64,000 nt of DNA from Petrocella sp024636985 (GTDB lineage Bacteria > Bacillota > Clostridia > Lachnospirales > Vallitaleaceae): NCBI GenBank assembly GCA_024636985.1, contig JAGXFY010000079.1, positions 1 through 64,000 of the forward strand. The letters are read 5' to 3'. The position numbers were made by a program, and so were the translations under genes. Shown here in pieces: positions 44,008 through 52,479 of the stretch. The first letter of the stretch is position 1. Every line of letters starts with the position of its first letter. Below the pieces are notes generated by a model, which saw nothing but the letters and a program-made list of their open reading frames with translations, made no database searches and had not been told where the DNA came from.

Positions 44008-44038
44008 TACGTTTTGGGCTTATGTAGAACATTTTTTT
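44008..44038 (+). promoter_or_regulatory. Leader hairpin with T run upstream of greA
   Basis: CTACGT pairs with ATGTAG, followed by AACATTTTTTT; a weak terminator-like structure between the promoter and the greA start that could attenuate. Confidence 0.35.
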
Positions 44039-44083
44039 GGCCGATTACTAACTTAGAATAACAAATAGAAGGGGTGTCATAAA

Positions 44084-44560
44084 ATGCCTGAGAAGAAAAT
44101 AATATTGACTTATCATGGTTTACAAGAACTTGAAGCGGAAGTACAGGAGCTAAAAGTCAACAGACGAAAAGTCATTGCCCAGAAGATTAAAGAAGCAAGA
44201 GCACAAGGGGATTTATCAGAGAATGCTGAGTACGATGCTGCTAAAGAAGAGCAAGCAGAAGTTGAAACACGTATTGTACAAATTGAGAAGCTTCTAAAAA
44301 ATGTTGAGGTTATAGACGAAGATGAAGTTGATTTGAGTTATATTAATGTCGGTTGCAAAGTTAGATTATTTGACATGGAGTATGATGAAGAAATTGACTA
44401 TGCTATAGTAGGTTCTACAGAAGCCGATTCCTTACATGGAAAAATATCAAATGAGTCTCCTGTTGGAGAAGCGTTGATTGGCCTAAAAGTAGGCGAAATA
44501 GCTGAGGTGGATACCCCAGCTGGTTTATTGAAGTTCAAAGTTCTAGAGATTCACAGATAG
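44084..44560 (+). CDS. greA: Transcription elongation factor GreA
   Basis: Rescues backtracked RNA polymerase by stimulating transcript cleavage. A 158-residue protein with an N-terminal coiled coil (about 10-80, with the LSENAEYDAAKEEQ tip region and its acidic residues) and a C-terminal FKBP-like domain ending LLKFKVLEI. Normal length. Starts after AAGGGGTGTCATAAA and precedes lysS by 32 bp in one operon. Confidence 0.95.
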   Translation: MPEKKIILTYHGLQELEAEVQELKVNRRKVIAQKIKEARAQGDLSENAEYDAAKEEQAEVETRIVQIEKLLKNVEVIDEDEVDLSYINVGCKVRLFDMEYDEEIDYAIVGSTEADSLHGKISNESPVGEALIGLKVGEIAEVDTPAGLLKFKVLEIHR

Positions 44561-44592
44561 AACGTGTTGATAGTTGAAAAGGAGTGTCGATC

Positions 44593-46077
44593 ATGGAAAA
44601 TGACCTAATCGCACAAGTAGAAGATTTAAACGAATTATTAAAAATAAGAAGAGGGAAACTGAGTGATCTGCAAGCGGCCGGTAATGATCCTTTTCAAATC
44701 ACAAAATATGATGTTACCCATCATAGTATAGATATTACTGATGATTTTGAAGCGCTGGAAGGACAAGAAATCAGCGTTGCAGGAAGAATTATGACCAAAC
44801 GTCTCATGGGTAAGGCCTCTTTTTGTCATATTCAAGATCGTGAAGGTCAGGTTCAAGCTTATATACGTAAAGATGGCATCGGTGATGATGCTTATGAAGC
44901 TTTTAAAACCTATGATATTGGTGATATCGTCGGTATTAAAGGGGTAGTTTTTAAGACTCAAAAAGGAGAAATATCCATAAAGGCTGGTGAGGTACTTTTA
45001 CTCTCGAAAAGTTTGCAAGTATTACCTGAAAAATTTCATGGCCTAAAGGATACGGATACCAGATACCGTCAAAGGTATATTGATTTGATTGTCAACCCGG
45101 AGGTCAAAGAGACTTTCTTCAAACGATCAAAGATTATTAAAGAAATTCGATATTTCTTAGATGATATGGACTTTCTTGAGGTAGAAACACCCGTGCTTCA
45201 CACCATTCCAGGTGGAGCAGCGGCCAGACCCTTTAATACGCATCATAATGCTCTAGATATGGATATACATATTCGAATTTCTTTGGAGTTGCATCTAAAG
45301 CGTCTTATTGTAGGTGGTTTTGAGCGGGTATATGAAATGGGACGTGTATTTAGAAATGAAGGTTTGTCCGTTCGACATAACCCTGAGTTCACTTTGCTTG
45401 AATTATATCAAGCATATACAGACTATTATGGTATGATGACACTTACTGAAAACTTGATTCGTACAGTAGCACAAAAAGTACTCGGGACAGCAAAAGTAGT
45501 ATATGATGAGACTTTGATTGATCTTGAAAAACCTTTTGAGAAATTAACCATGTTAGAAGCGGTCAAAAAATATACTGGTCTCGACTTTGATGAAGTTTTA
45601 GACGACGAAGCGGCAAGAGCTTTAGCCAAAGAAAAAGATGTTCACATTGAAAAACACTTTAAAAAAGGTGAAATACTCAATGCTTTCTTTGAAGCGTTCG
45701 TAGAAGAACATTTGGTTCAACCAACCTTCATTATGGATCATCCTGTAGAGATTTCACCACTAGCAAAACGCAAACCATCAAATCCTGCTTACACAGAGAG
45801 GTTTGAACTTTTTATAACAAAAAGAGAATTTGCCAACGCCTTTTCGGAACTGAATGATCCAATAGATCAAAGAGGTCGATTCGAGTATCAGGAATCTCTA
45901 AGAGAAGCCGGGGATGAAGAAGCCAACAAAATTGATGAAGATTTCTTAACAGCCCTTGAATATGGTATGCCACCAACAGGTGGACTAGGAATAGGTATCG
46001 ATCGTTTAATTATGTTGCTTACGAATTCTTATTCCATAAGAGATGTCTTATTATTTCCAACCATGAAAAACAAATAG
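44593..46077 (+). CDS. lysS: Lysyl-tRNA synthetase, class II
   Basis: Charges tRNA-Lys. The 494 residues have an N-terminal OB-fold anticodon-binding domain (about 60-150) and a class II catalytic core with motif 2 YEMGRVFRNEG and motif 3 GLGIGIDRLIMLLTN; the pathway FLEVETPVLHTIPGGAAARPF is a LysRS signature. ATG 44593 follows AAAAGGAGTG; a GTG nine bases upstream lies within it. Co-transcribed with greA. No T-box leader is expected or seen. Confidence 0.96.
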   Translation: MENDLIAQVEDLNELLKIRRGKLSDLQAAGNDPFQITKYDVTHHSIDITDDFEALEGQEISVAGRIMTKRLMGKASFCHIQDREGQVQAYIRKDGIGDDAYEAFKTYDIGDIVGIKGVVFKTQKGEISIKAGEVLLLSKSLQVLPEKFHGLKDTDTRYRQRYIDLIVNPEVKETFFKRSKIIKEIRYFLDDMDFLEVETPVLHTIPGGAAARPFNTHHNALDMDIHIRISLELHLKRLIVGGFERVYEMGRVFRNEGLSVRHNPEFTLLELYQAYTDYYGMMTLTENLIRTVAQKVLGTAKVVYDETLIDLEKPFEKLTMLEAVKKYTGLDFDEVLDDEAARALAKEKDVHIEKHFKKGEILNAFFEAFVEEHLVQPTFIMDHPVEISPLAKRKPSNPAYTERFELFITKREFANAFSELNDPIDQRGRFEYQESLREAGDEEANKIDEDFLTALEYGMPPTGGLGIGIDRLIMLLTNSYSIRDVLLFPTMKNK

Positions 46078-46088
46078 TTATAATCTAT

Positions 46089-46117
46089 GAGGATTTCTCT
46101 GAACAAGGGAAATCCTC
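46089..46117 (+). terminator. Hairpin after lysS
   Basis: GAGGATTTC with GAAATCCTC, without a strong T run. Confidence 0.45.
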
Positions 46118-46212
46118 GATTCATATTTAATCTATTGTTAATAAAAAATGGTCGAAATGCCATTTTTAATATGTTATAATGTTGTACGTAAGCCATGCGA
46201 TGGGAGAATACA

Positions 46213-47502
46213 ATGGATGATTTAAGAAGGAAATCAAATAATTATAAATTGCAGCAAAAAAATGGAATCCTAATGATTCTGTTTTTTACGCTGTTGATGC
46301 TTATGCTTCAAGGTTGTAGCGCATCTGTTGATGGAGATGAGGAAACAAACAAAATCATACCACCAACATCCAGTGAAAATCTAAAAAAATACGAACCGTT
46401 ACCGGTTTTATCAGATGTTCTTTATGATTTTGGTACCTATGAGTCGGTCGTGTCAACGGACACCACACAGATTAATGAAACAAGGGCAGTCAAAGGTGTC
46501 TACGTTAGTGGGCATGCTGCAGGTATTAGTTCATGGATGGATGATTTGATTCATCTGGCAGATACAACAGAAATCAATGCTTTTGTTATTGATGTTAAGA
46601 ACGACTCCGGACATATTTCTTATGACATGGATTTGGAAGAGGTTAAAGAAGTTGGTGCGGAAACCAATGCGATAAGAGATATAGAAGCTTTAATGGAACG
46701 TCTCTATAGCCATGACATTTACCCGATTGCCAGAATTGTTGCTTTTAAAGATCCTTTCGTGGCAGAAAGGAAACCTGAATACGCCATTAAGAAAAAAGAT
46801 GGATCGTTATGGAAATATAAGAATACACCTTGGTTAGACCCTTATAACAAAGATACGTGGAAATATATCATAGATGTATCTAAGGAAGCTGCTAAGATTG
46901 GATTCAAAGAAATACAGTTTGATTACATTCGTTTCGAAGCGACCAGTACGCTTGCTGAAGCAGATTTTCAGGGAAAAGATGTTCTACAGACAAGGGAAGA
47001 AATCATATTGGAATTCTTAGAGTATGCAAAAGAAGAGCTTAAACCTTACGGTGTTAAGGTTTCTGCGGATGTTTTTGGAACGGTGATTACGAGTTCAAAA
47101 GACGCTGCAACCATTGGGCAAGATTATGTTGAAATGTCAAAGGTCGTGGATGTGATATGTCCAATGATTTATCCATCCCACTACGGATTTGGCTTCTATA
47201 ATACACCAAAGGGCGAGCATTCAGACTTATACCCCTATCGTATTATTCATGGATCTATGATGGATTCTGCAGACAAATTAACCCAGATTCCTGAAGGTGA
47301 CCATAAGGCGGTTGTAAGACCTTGGTTACAAGCTTTTACAGCCAGTTATCTTGGAAGGGGTAATTATAAGACCTATGATGCGGCAGCCATTAGAGAACAG
47401 ATCCAAGCCACTTATGATGCAGGTTTAGAAGAGTGGATACTGTGGCATGCAGGTGTCAAATATAATGCAGCAGGTTTACTGCCAATAGAGCAAGAAGAAT
47501 AG
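46213..47502 (+). CDS. Putative glycoside hydrolase lipoprotein (DUF4015)
   Basis: A 429-residue lipoprotein. The signal segment ends in the lipobox LQGC (Cys near residue 34), followed by a disordered stretch and a TIM-barrel domain (about 90-425) with AVKGVYVSGHAAG, FVIDVKNDSGHISYD, IQFDYIRFEA, VSADVFGTV and CPMIYPSHY. These are hallmarks of DUF4015-type putative glycoside hydrolases, related to GH13/GH families, with likely acidic catalytic residues in FDYIRFE and SADVFG. Polysaccharide substrate unknown. The ATG at 46213 follows GGGAGA. Confidence 0.82.
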   Translation: MDDLRRKSNNYKLQQKNGILMILFFTLLMLMLQGCSASVDGDEETNKIIPPTSSENLKKYEPLPVLSDVLYDFGTYESVVSTDTTQINETRAVKGVYVSGHAAGISSWMDDLIHLADTTEINAFVIDVKNDSGHISYDMDLEEVKEVGAETNAIRDIEALMERLYSHDIYPIARIVAFKDPFVAERKPEYAIKKKDGSLWKYKNTPWLDPYNKDTWKYIIDVSKEAAKIGFKEIQFDYIRFEATSTLAEADFQGKDVLQTREEIILEFLEYAKEELKPYGVKVSADVFGTVITSSKDAATIGQDYVEMSKVVDVICPMIYPSHYGFGFYNTPKGEHSDLYPYRIIHGSMMDSADKLTQIPEGDHKAVVRPWLQAFTASYLGRGNYKTYDAAAIREQIQATYDAGLEEWILWHAGVKYNAAGLLPIEQEE

Positions 47503-47520
47503 AATTAGAGGTGACCACTT

Positions 47521-47895
47521 ATGGACCAAGAAAAAGTCAAACTCATGATGAAGCTTGCTACATTTGAAAGAAAAGAAGGTAAAGAAGACCTGAATATTAT
47601 GGAATACTTTAAAGGCGATTATATCGCCTACAAGACTTTCCTGATATTGCTTAGTGTGTCATTCTCTTTGTTCTTGTTTTTTTTAGCGGATATCGGAATG
47701 AAATTTTTTGAGGATATGCAACGTTTTATTGAGTACGATTTTGTTGAACTTGGTATGCGTTATCTTACCATCTGGGCTGTTTTTATGGTGATTTATGGTA
47801 TTGTTGCAACGATTATTTACAAAAAGCGTTACCGAGAGAGTAAAGAAAGAATCGGCGATTATCAGAAATTACTCAAAGAATTGAGAAAGATGTAA
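47521..47895 (+). CDS. Small two-segment membrane protein, unknown
   Basis: A 124-residue protein with two hydrophobic segments (about 38-60 and 80-101) and charged ends, the C-terminal part being basic and helical (KKRYRESKERIGDYQKLLKELRKM). I do not recognise the family. It starts 18 bp after the lipoprotein gene and 20 bp before a larger membrane protein, in the run leading to cdaA. Confidence 0.7.
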   Translation: MDQEKVKLMMKLATFERKEGKEDLNIMEYFKGDYIAYKTFLILLSVSFSLFLFFLADIGMKFFEDMQRFIEYDFVELGMRYLTIWAVFMVIYGIVATIIYKKRYRESKERIGDYQKLLKELRKM

Positions 47896-47915
47896 GCATT
47901 GGAGGAGGACACATT

Positions 47916-48863
47916 ATGACCATGTTGCTTGAAATCAAAGAAATAATTATGCTAAATTATAGAAAGTTTGAACGTATCATCGTGCCACTTAGTAAGTTTA
48001 TTCTTGCTTTGGTAGTTTTATCCCTGCTAGGCAGGTACTTGTCTGGATTTGATTTGGAGAATAAGTTCGTATTACTGGATAAGTTTTACATTAAAGTGGC
48101 CATGGCAGCGATTGTCGCGTTTGTACCCGGAACATGGTTTGTTCTATTGATTATGGTAACATTATGGGCAAGAATGTTTTTTATATCCATTGAAGCAACT
48201 TTTATTGTCTTTGGCGTAACGATTATCATCTATTTGATGTTTGTGCGTTTATTTCCCAAACACGCTTATTTGGTTATTTTGCTACCTTTATTGATGTATA
48301 TGAAACTTGCGTACGTTTTGCCTTTGTTTGCAGGACTTTTCCTAGGTCCGGTTGCAATTGTGCCTATTGGCGTAGGGGTTGTTGTTTATTACCTTGGCAT
48401 GAACCTGCCCGGTTTGCTTCAAATGACATCCGCAGATTTATATGATATGCCCACGACGATTATAGAAATGTACAAATATACGATGAACATCGTAATGGAT
48501 AATAGAGCGATCTTATTAACCATCGTTGTATTTATTGCTGTTATACTAACAACTTATTATGTCGGACGTCTTGAGTTGGACTTTGCCCAATATATAGCCA
48601 TTGGCGTCGGCGGACTTGTCAACATTTTTGGTTTCATTATGGGTAATTTGGTTCTAAACGCAGATGTACAAATATTAGGCGTATTGTTGGGTTCGGTACT
48701 TGCAGTGATCCTTGTATCCATCATACAGTTTTTTAGATTCACTTTGGATTATCAAAAAACGGAACGACAGCAGTTTGAAGATGAAGATTTTTATTATTAT
48801 GTAAAAGCCATCCCCAAAATCAAATTATCAAAAAGTAAACGAGAGATTAAAACCATAGAATAA
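47916..48863 (+). CDS. Polytopic membrane protein upstream of cdaA, unknown
   Basis: A 315-residue integral membrane protein with about eight hydrophobic segments and a charged cytoplasmic tail (about 285-315). Features that can be seen are FVPGTWFVLLI near residue 70, GPVAIVPIGVGVVVYYLGMNLPG near 150 and LGVLLGSVLAVILVSIIQF near 255. I do not recognise the family. It starts after GGAGGAGGAC and ends 20 bp before cdaA, so it is likely part of the c-di-AMP operon. Confidence 0.72.
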   Translation: MTMLLEIKEIIMLNYRKFERIIVPLSKFILALVVLSLLGRYLSGFDLENKFVLLDKFYIKVAMAAIVAFVPGTWFVLLIMVTLWARMFFISIEATFIVFGVTIIIYLMFVRLFPKHAYLVILLPLLMYMKLAYVLPLFAGLFLGPVAIVPIGVGVVVYYLGMNLPGLLQMTSADLYDMPTTIIEMYKYTMNIVMDNRAILLTIVVFIAVILTTYYVGRLELDFAQYIAIGVGGLVNIFGFIMGNLVLNADVQILGVLLGSVLAVILVSIIQFFRFTLDYQKTERQQFEDEDFYYYVKAIPKIKLSKSKREIKTIE

Positions 48864-48883
48864 ATAATAAACGAGGTGCTCGT

Positions 48884-49765
48884 GTGAACGCATTTAACGA
48901 TTTTTTTAGTTGGTTTGGCAACATTACAAATCAAATACCGACCATACAAATCAAAGATATCATTGAGATCTTAATGATTGCTTTTGTAAACTATCAACTG
49001 ATCAAATGGGTCAGAGGCACAAGAGCATGGGTTTTATTCAAAGGTGTATTCGTAATATTGGTTATTGCGACCATTGCTATTATTTTTGAGCTGAATACAA
49101 TTATTTGGATTCTTTCTAAAACCATTAATGTTGGTATCATTGCATTCTTAATTATATTTCAACCGGAACTTCGCCGTGCATTAGAGTCACTCGGACGTCG
49201 GAATTTTATTACGGATTTAATCTTATCTGAAGATCATGATAGAAGTTTACATATGAATCACGAGAGCGCAGAAGAGATTGTTGTGGCTGTAGAAGAGATG
49301 AGTAAAACAAAAACAGGTGCATTAATCGTAGTTGAAAAAGAAGTAAAACTATATGATTATGAAACATCCGGTATTATCATTGACGCGGTTGTTACATCTC
49401 AATTGATTATTAACATATTTGAGCACAATACCCCCCTACATGATGGTGCGATGATAGTGCGGGATGATCGAATTGTAGCGGCTACGTGTTATTTGCCCTT
49501 ATCGGACAATATGAGTCTGAGCAAAGAACTTGGTACAAGGCACAGAGCTGCTGTAGGTATCAGTGAAGTGGCGGACTGTATGGTCGTTGTTGTATCAGAG
49601 GAAACAGGTTTCATATCCCTTGCCACTGGCGGTAATATTATACGTAATGTGAATAAGGAATATTTGATGAATAAGCTTGGCGGAGACAACTCCAAAAAAG
49701 TCGGCTTTAGGCCACTAAAGCTTTGGAAAGGAAGACGTCAAAATGATCGAAAAAATCAAGAATAA
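48884..49765 (+). CDS. cdaA: Diadenylate cyclase CdaA
   Basis: Makes c-di-AMP from two ATP at the membrane. The 293 residues contain three N-terminal membrane segments (about 20-95) and a DisA_N-type cyclase domain with the catalytic HDGA (186-189) and GTRHRAAVGISE motifs. GTG start after GAGGTGCTC. cdaR overlaps its end by 23 bp and glmM follows, the order known from other Firmicutes, where CdaA, CdaR and GlmM interact physically. Confidence 0.96.
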   Translation: MNAFNDFFSWFGNITNQIPTIQIKDIIEILMIAFVNYQLIKWVRGTRAWVLFKGVFVILVIATIAIIFELNTIIWILSKTINVGIIAFLIIFQPELRRALESLGRRNFITDLILSEDHDRSLHMNHESAEEIVVAVEEMSKTKTGALIVVEKEVKLYDYETSGIIIDAVVTSQLIINIFEHNTPLHDGAMIVRDDRIVAATCYLPLSDNMSLSKELGTRHRAAVGISEVADCMVVVVSEETGFISLATGGNIIRNVNKEYLMNKLGGDNSKKVGFRPLKLWKGRRQNDRKNQE

Positions 49766-50984
49766 TTGGTTGTGGAAAGTCGCAGCTTTATTAATAGCTT
49801 TCGTACTATGGTTGGTGGTTGTCAATTATGATGACCCATACATTAGAAAGACATTTAATAATGTGGTCGTGGAGAAGAGAAATGAGTTGGCCATCACATC
49901 ACAAGATCAAGCCATAGAGTACAAGGAAGGTGAGAACATCAGTATTACACTTGGAGGTAAGAGGTCCATTATTGATCGTTTAACTTTTTCTGATATTAAA
50001 GCTTATGCAGACCTTGGGAAAGTATCCATAACCAATACAGTGGATATTGTCATAGAAGTGAATGACCAGTTAGATGTTCTGGAAAAAAAACCTAATAATA
50101 TGCAGATTAGTTTAGAACCGATTATCAATTCCTTAAGAGACATACAAGTGACTTATGTCGGTGAACTTGAAAGCGATTATATTAGACTGAATCCGGTGAT
50201 TGTTCCAAACCAGATTGAGATATCCGGTCCTCAGTCACAACTTGCTCGCGTGTCCGAGGTTAGAGTACCCATTCGAATCGATAATGCTTATGATGATGTT
50301 ACGGTTTATGTTACACCTCAAATCGTAGATGCCGCCGGTAGAGAAATACTCGGTTTGGAAGTGAGCAATAATCAGATACAAGTCAAAGTACCAATCCAAA
50401 AAATCAAAACAGTGCCTGTGGTTTTTCAGACTGTAGGCGAATTGAATGAAGCCTTTAGACTGGTTACCATGGAATTGGAAATGAAAGAAATCATCGTTCG
50501 TGGTGAATCAGATATACTTGAAAACTTTACAGAACTCGTTGTACCAAATATTGATTTAAGTACATTTAATCAGGAAACTGAATCCTATAGCATTAACTTA
50601 AATCAATACTTGCCGGCGGGTATTAATGTATATAATTCAGATGCTTTAACAGAACTCATCATTGAGGTTGCACCTTTGGTGAATCAGGACTATAGTATTG
50701 ATCTTGAATCCTTGTCCGTACGCCAATTAGGTGAAGGCCTGACCTATACAATCTTAGATACGGTGCCATTGAACATAAGACTTAGAGGCATAGAGAAGGA
50801 ACTGACCGTTCTTGAAGTGGAAAAATTGCAACCTAGAGTTTTTCTAAAAGACCTTGGACCAGGTGTTCATACCGTAGAAGTTGAGTTTGAAGTACCGGAT
50901 CGCTTCGAATGGATGTCAGCTACACCTACGGTTAGACTAGAAATTAGCCCTACCAATCAAGAAGAAGGGACAACAAATAATTAA
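49743..50984 (+). CDS. cdaR: CdaA regulatory protein (YbbR domains)
   Basis: A membrane-anchored extracytoplasmic protein of 413 residues that modulates CdaA. One N-terminal segment (about 9-27, WLWKVAALLIAFVLWLVVV) is followed by four YbbR-type beta repeats, recognisable by the YVGELESDYIRLNPVIVPNQIEI pattern and the recurring P-IRI or P-NIRL strand starts. Overlaps cdaA by 23 bp, which implies translational coupling. Confidence 0.92.
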   Translation: MIEKIKNNWLWKVAALLIAFVLWLVVVNYDDPYIRKTFNNVVVEKRNELAITSQDQAIEYKEGENISITLGGKRSIIDRLTFSDIKAYADLGKVSITNTVDIVIEVNDQLDVLEKKPNNMQISLEPIINSLRDIQVTYVGELESDYIRLNPVIVPNQIEISGPQSQLARVSEVRVPIRIDNAYDDVTVYVTPQIVDAAGREILGLEVSNNQIQVKVPIQKIKTVPVVFQTVGELNEAFRLVTMELEMKEIIVRGESDILENFTELVVPNIDLSTFNQETESYSINLNQYLPAGINVYNSDALTELIIEVAPLVNQDYSIDLESLSVRQLGEGLTYTILDTVPLNIRLRGIEKELTVLEVEKLQPRVFLKDLGPGVHTVEVEFEVPDRFEWMSATPTVRLEISPTNQEEGTTNN

Positions 50985-51003
50985 TTTAAAAGAGCATACC
51001 AAT

Positions 51004-51036
51004 ATGACAAGTGGTCTATACCACTTGTCATTTTTT
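51004..51036 (+). terminator. Terminator after cdaR
   Basis: An 11-bp stem, ATGACAAGTGG with CCACTTGTCAT, then TTTTTT. It separates cdaA-cdaR from glmM-glmS, which has its own promoter. Confidence 0.92.
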
Positions 51037-51058
51037 AACTAAAAATCCTAGGATTCAA

Positions 51059-51087
51059 TTGAGATGCCTATTCGTGAATGGTATAAT
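51059..51087 (+). promoter_or_regulatory. Promoter of glmM-glmS
   Basis: TTGAGA, a 17-bp spacer and TATAAT; the start codon is only 33 bp downstream, so the leader is very short. Confidence 0.85.
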
Positions 51088-51119
51088 GAAAAAGATTTAA
51101 TACAGGAGGAGATAATATT

Positions 51120-52469
51120 ATGGGGAAATTATTTGGAACAGACGGTGTCAGAGGCATTGCAAATAAAGAATTAACAGTTGAACTCGCTTACTTACTCGGT
51201 CAAGCCGGCGCTTATGTGCTTACAAAAGAAAATAAACACAAACCAACCATTCTTATTGGAAGAGATACGAGATTATCAGGAGAGATGCTCTCTTCTGCAA
51301 TGATTGCAGGTATATGTTCTGTAGGTGCAGATGCTATGTCTATGGGGGTCATGCCGACACCGGCAGTTTCTTATTTGACGAGAGAATATGGTGCCGATGC
51401 AGGTGTTGTTATATCCGCATCTCATAATCCCGTAGAATACAATGGCATCAAATTTTTCAACAGGGATGGTTATAAGCTTTCTGATAGTATAGAAGAAGAA
51501 ATAGAAGCATTGGTCAGAAACGGTAATAAAGACATTGTATTACCGACCGGGGTCGATATTGGTCGTCATATTCAGCGGAATGAGTGTATCTACGACTATA
51601 TAAGGTTTGCTAAAAGGCAAATAAAGACAAATCTTGAGGGCATGCGTATTGTTATTGATTGTGCCAACGGTGCGTCATTTGTATCGGCACCTGAAGCCCT
51701 AAGACAGATGGGAGCAGAAGTCATCATCATCCATAACGAACCGGATGGAACAAACATTAACAAGCAGTGCGGTTCCACGCACATGGATGACTTGCAGTCT
51801 TATGTAAAGCAGGTACAAGCAGATGTAGGTCTGGCCTTTGATGGTGATGCTGATCGATGCCTGGCTGTAGATGAAAAAGGTAATGTTGTTGATGGTGATC
51901 AGATTATGGCCATTTGTGGTCTATATATGAAAGAACAAGGTACACTTAGAAAATCTACGGTAGTTGCCACGGTTATGAGTAATCTTGGTTTTTTCATCAT
52001 GGGTAAGAACCATGGGCTAGCCATTAAGCAAACAGCGGTTGGTGACCGTTATGTACTTGAAGAGATGATTCGCAATGATTATAATTTAGGCGGGGAACAA
52101 TCCGGGCATATTATATTTTTAGATGAAAATACAACAGGAGATGGCCTACTTACAGCCCTTCATTTATTAGAAGTCATCAAGCAAACGGGTAAGACATTGT
52201 CGGAGTTAGCTTCTTGCATGGAGGTATTGCCACAGGTGTTGATTAATGCTAAAGTCAACAATGTCAATAAATATGCTTACAAAGATAATGAAGAGATTCA
52301 AGCAGCCATTGCGCTTGTTGAAGACAAGTTCAAAGGAGACGGTCGTGTGTTGATACGTCCATCCGGAACAGAACCTTTAGTTAGGGTTATGATTGAAGGT
52401 AAAGATAAAACGATACTTGAAAAAGAAGCACGACAACTGGCGGACTTAATTGAGTCACGCTTAAGATAG
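51120..52469 (+). CDS. glmM: Phosphoglucosamine mutase
   Basis: Converts glucosamine-6-phosphate to glucosamine-1-phosphate for UDP-GlcNAc and cell-wall synthesis. The 449 residues show the phosphoserine motif ISASHNPVEYNG (about 99-110), the magnesium loop FDGDADRC, the sugar-binding GGEQSGH and the phosphate-binding RPSGTEPLVRVM. Starts after AGGAGGAGATAATATT. GlmS follows after 10 bp. Confidence 0.97.
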   Translation: MGKLFGTDGVRGIANKELTVELAYLLGQAGAYVLTKENKHKPTILIGRDTRLSGEMLSSAMIAGICSVGADAMSMGVMPTPAVSYLTREYGADAGVVISASHNPVEYNGIKFFNRDGYKLSDSIEEEIEALVRNGNKDIVLPTGVDIGRHIQRNECIYDYIRFAKRQIKTNLEGMRIVIDCANGASFVSAPEALRQMGAEVIIIHNEPDGTNINKQCGSTHMDDLQSYVKQVQADVGLAFDGDADRCLAVDEKGNVVDGDQIMAICGLYMKEQGTLRKSTVVATVMSNLGFFIMGKNHGLAIKQTAVGDRYVLEEMIRNDYNLGGEQSGHIIFLDENTTGDGLLTALHLLEVIKQTGKTLSELASCMEVLPQVLINAKVNNVNKYAYKDNEEIQAAIALVEDKFKGDGRVLIRPSGTEPLVRVMIEGKDKTILEKEARQLADLIESRLR

Positions 52470-52479
52470 GAGGCATAAT

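Noticed and set aside
50985..51119. glmS ribozyme upstream of glmM
   Set aside because: The region is occupied by the cdaR terminator and the glmM promoter, leaving a leader of about 30 nt.
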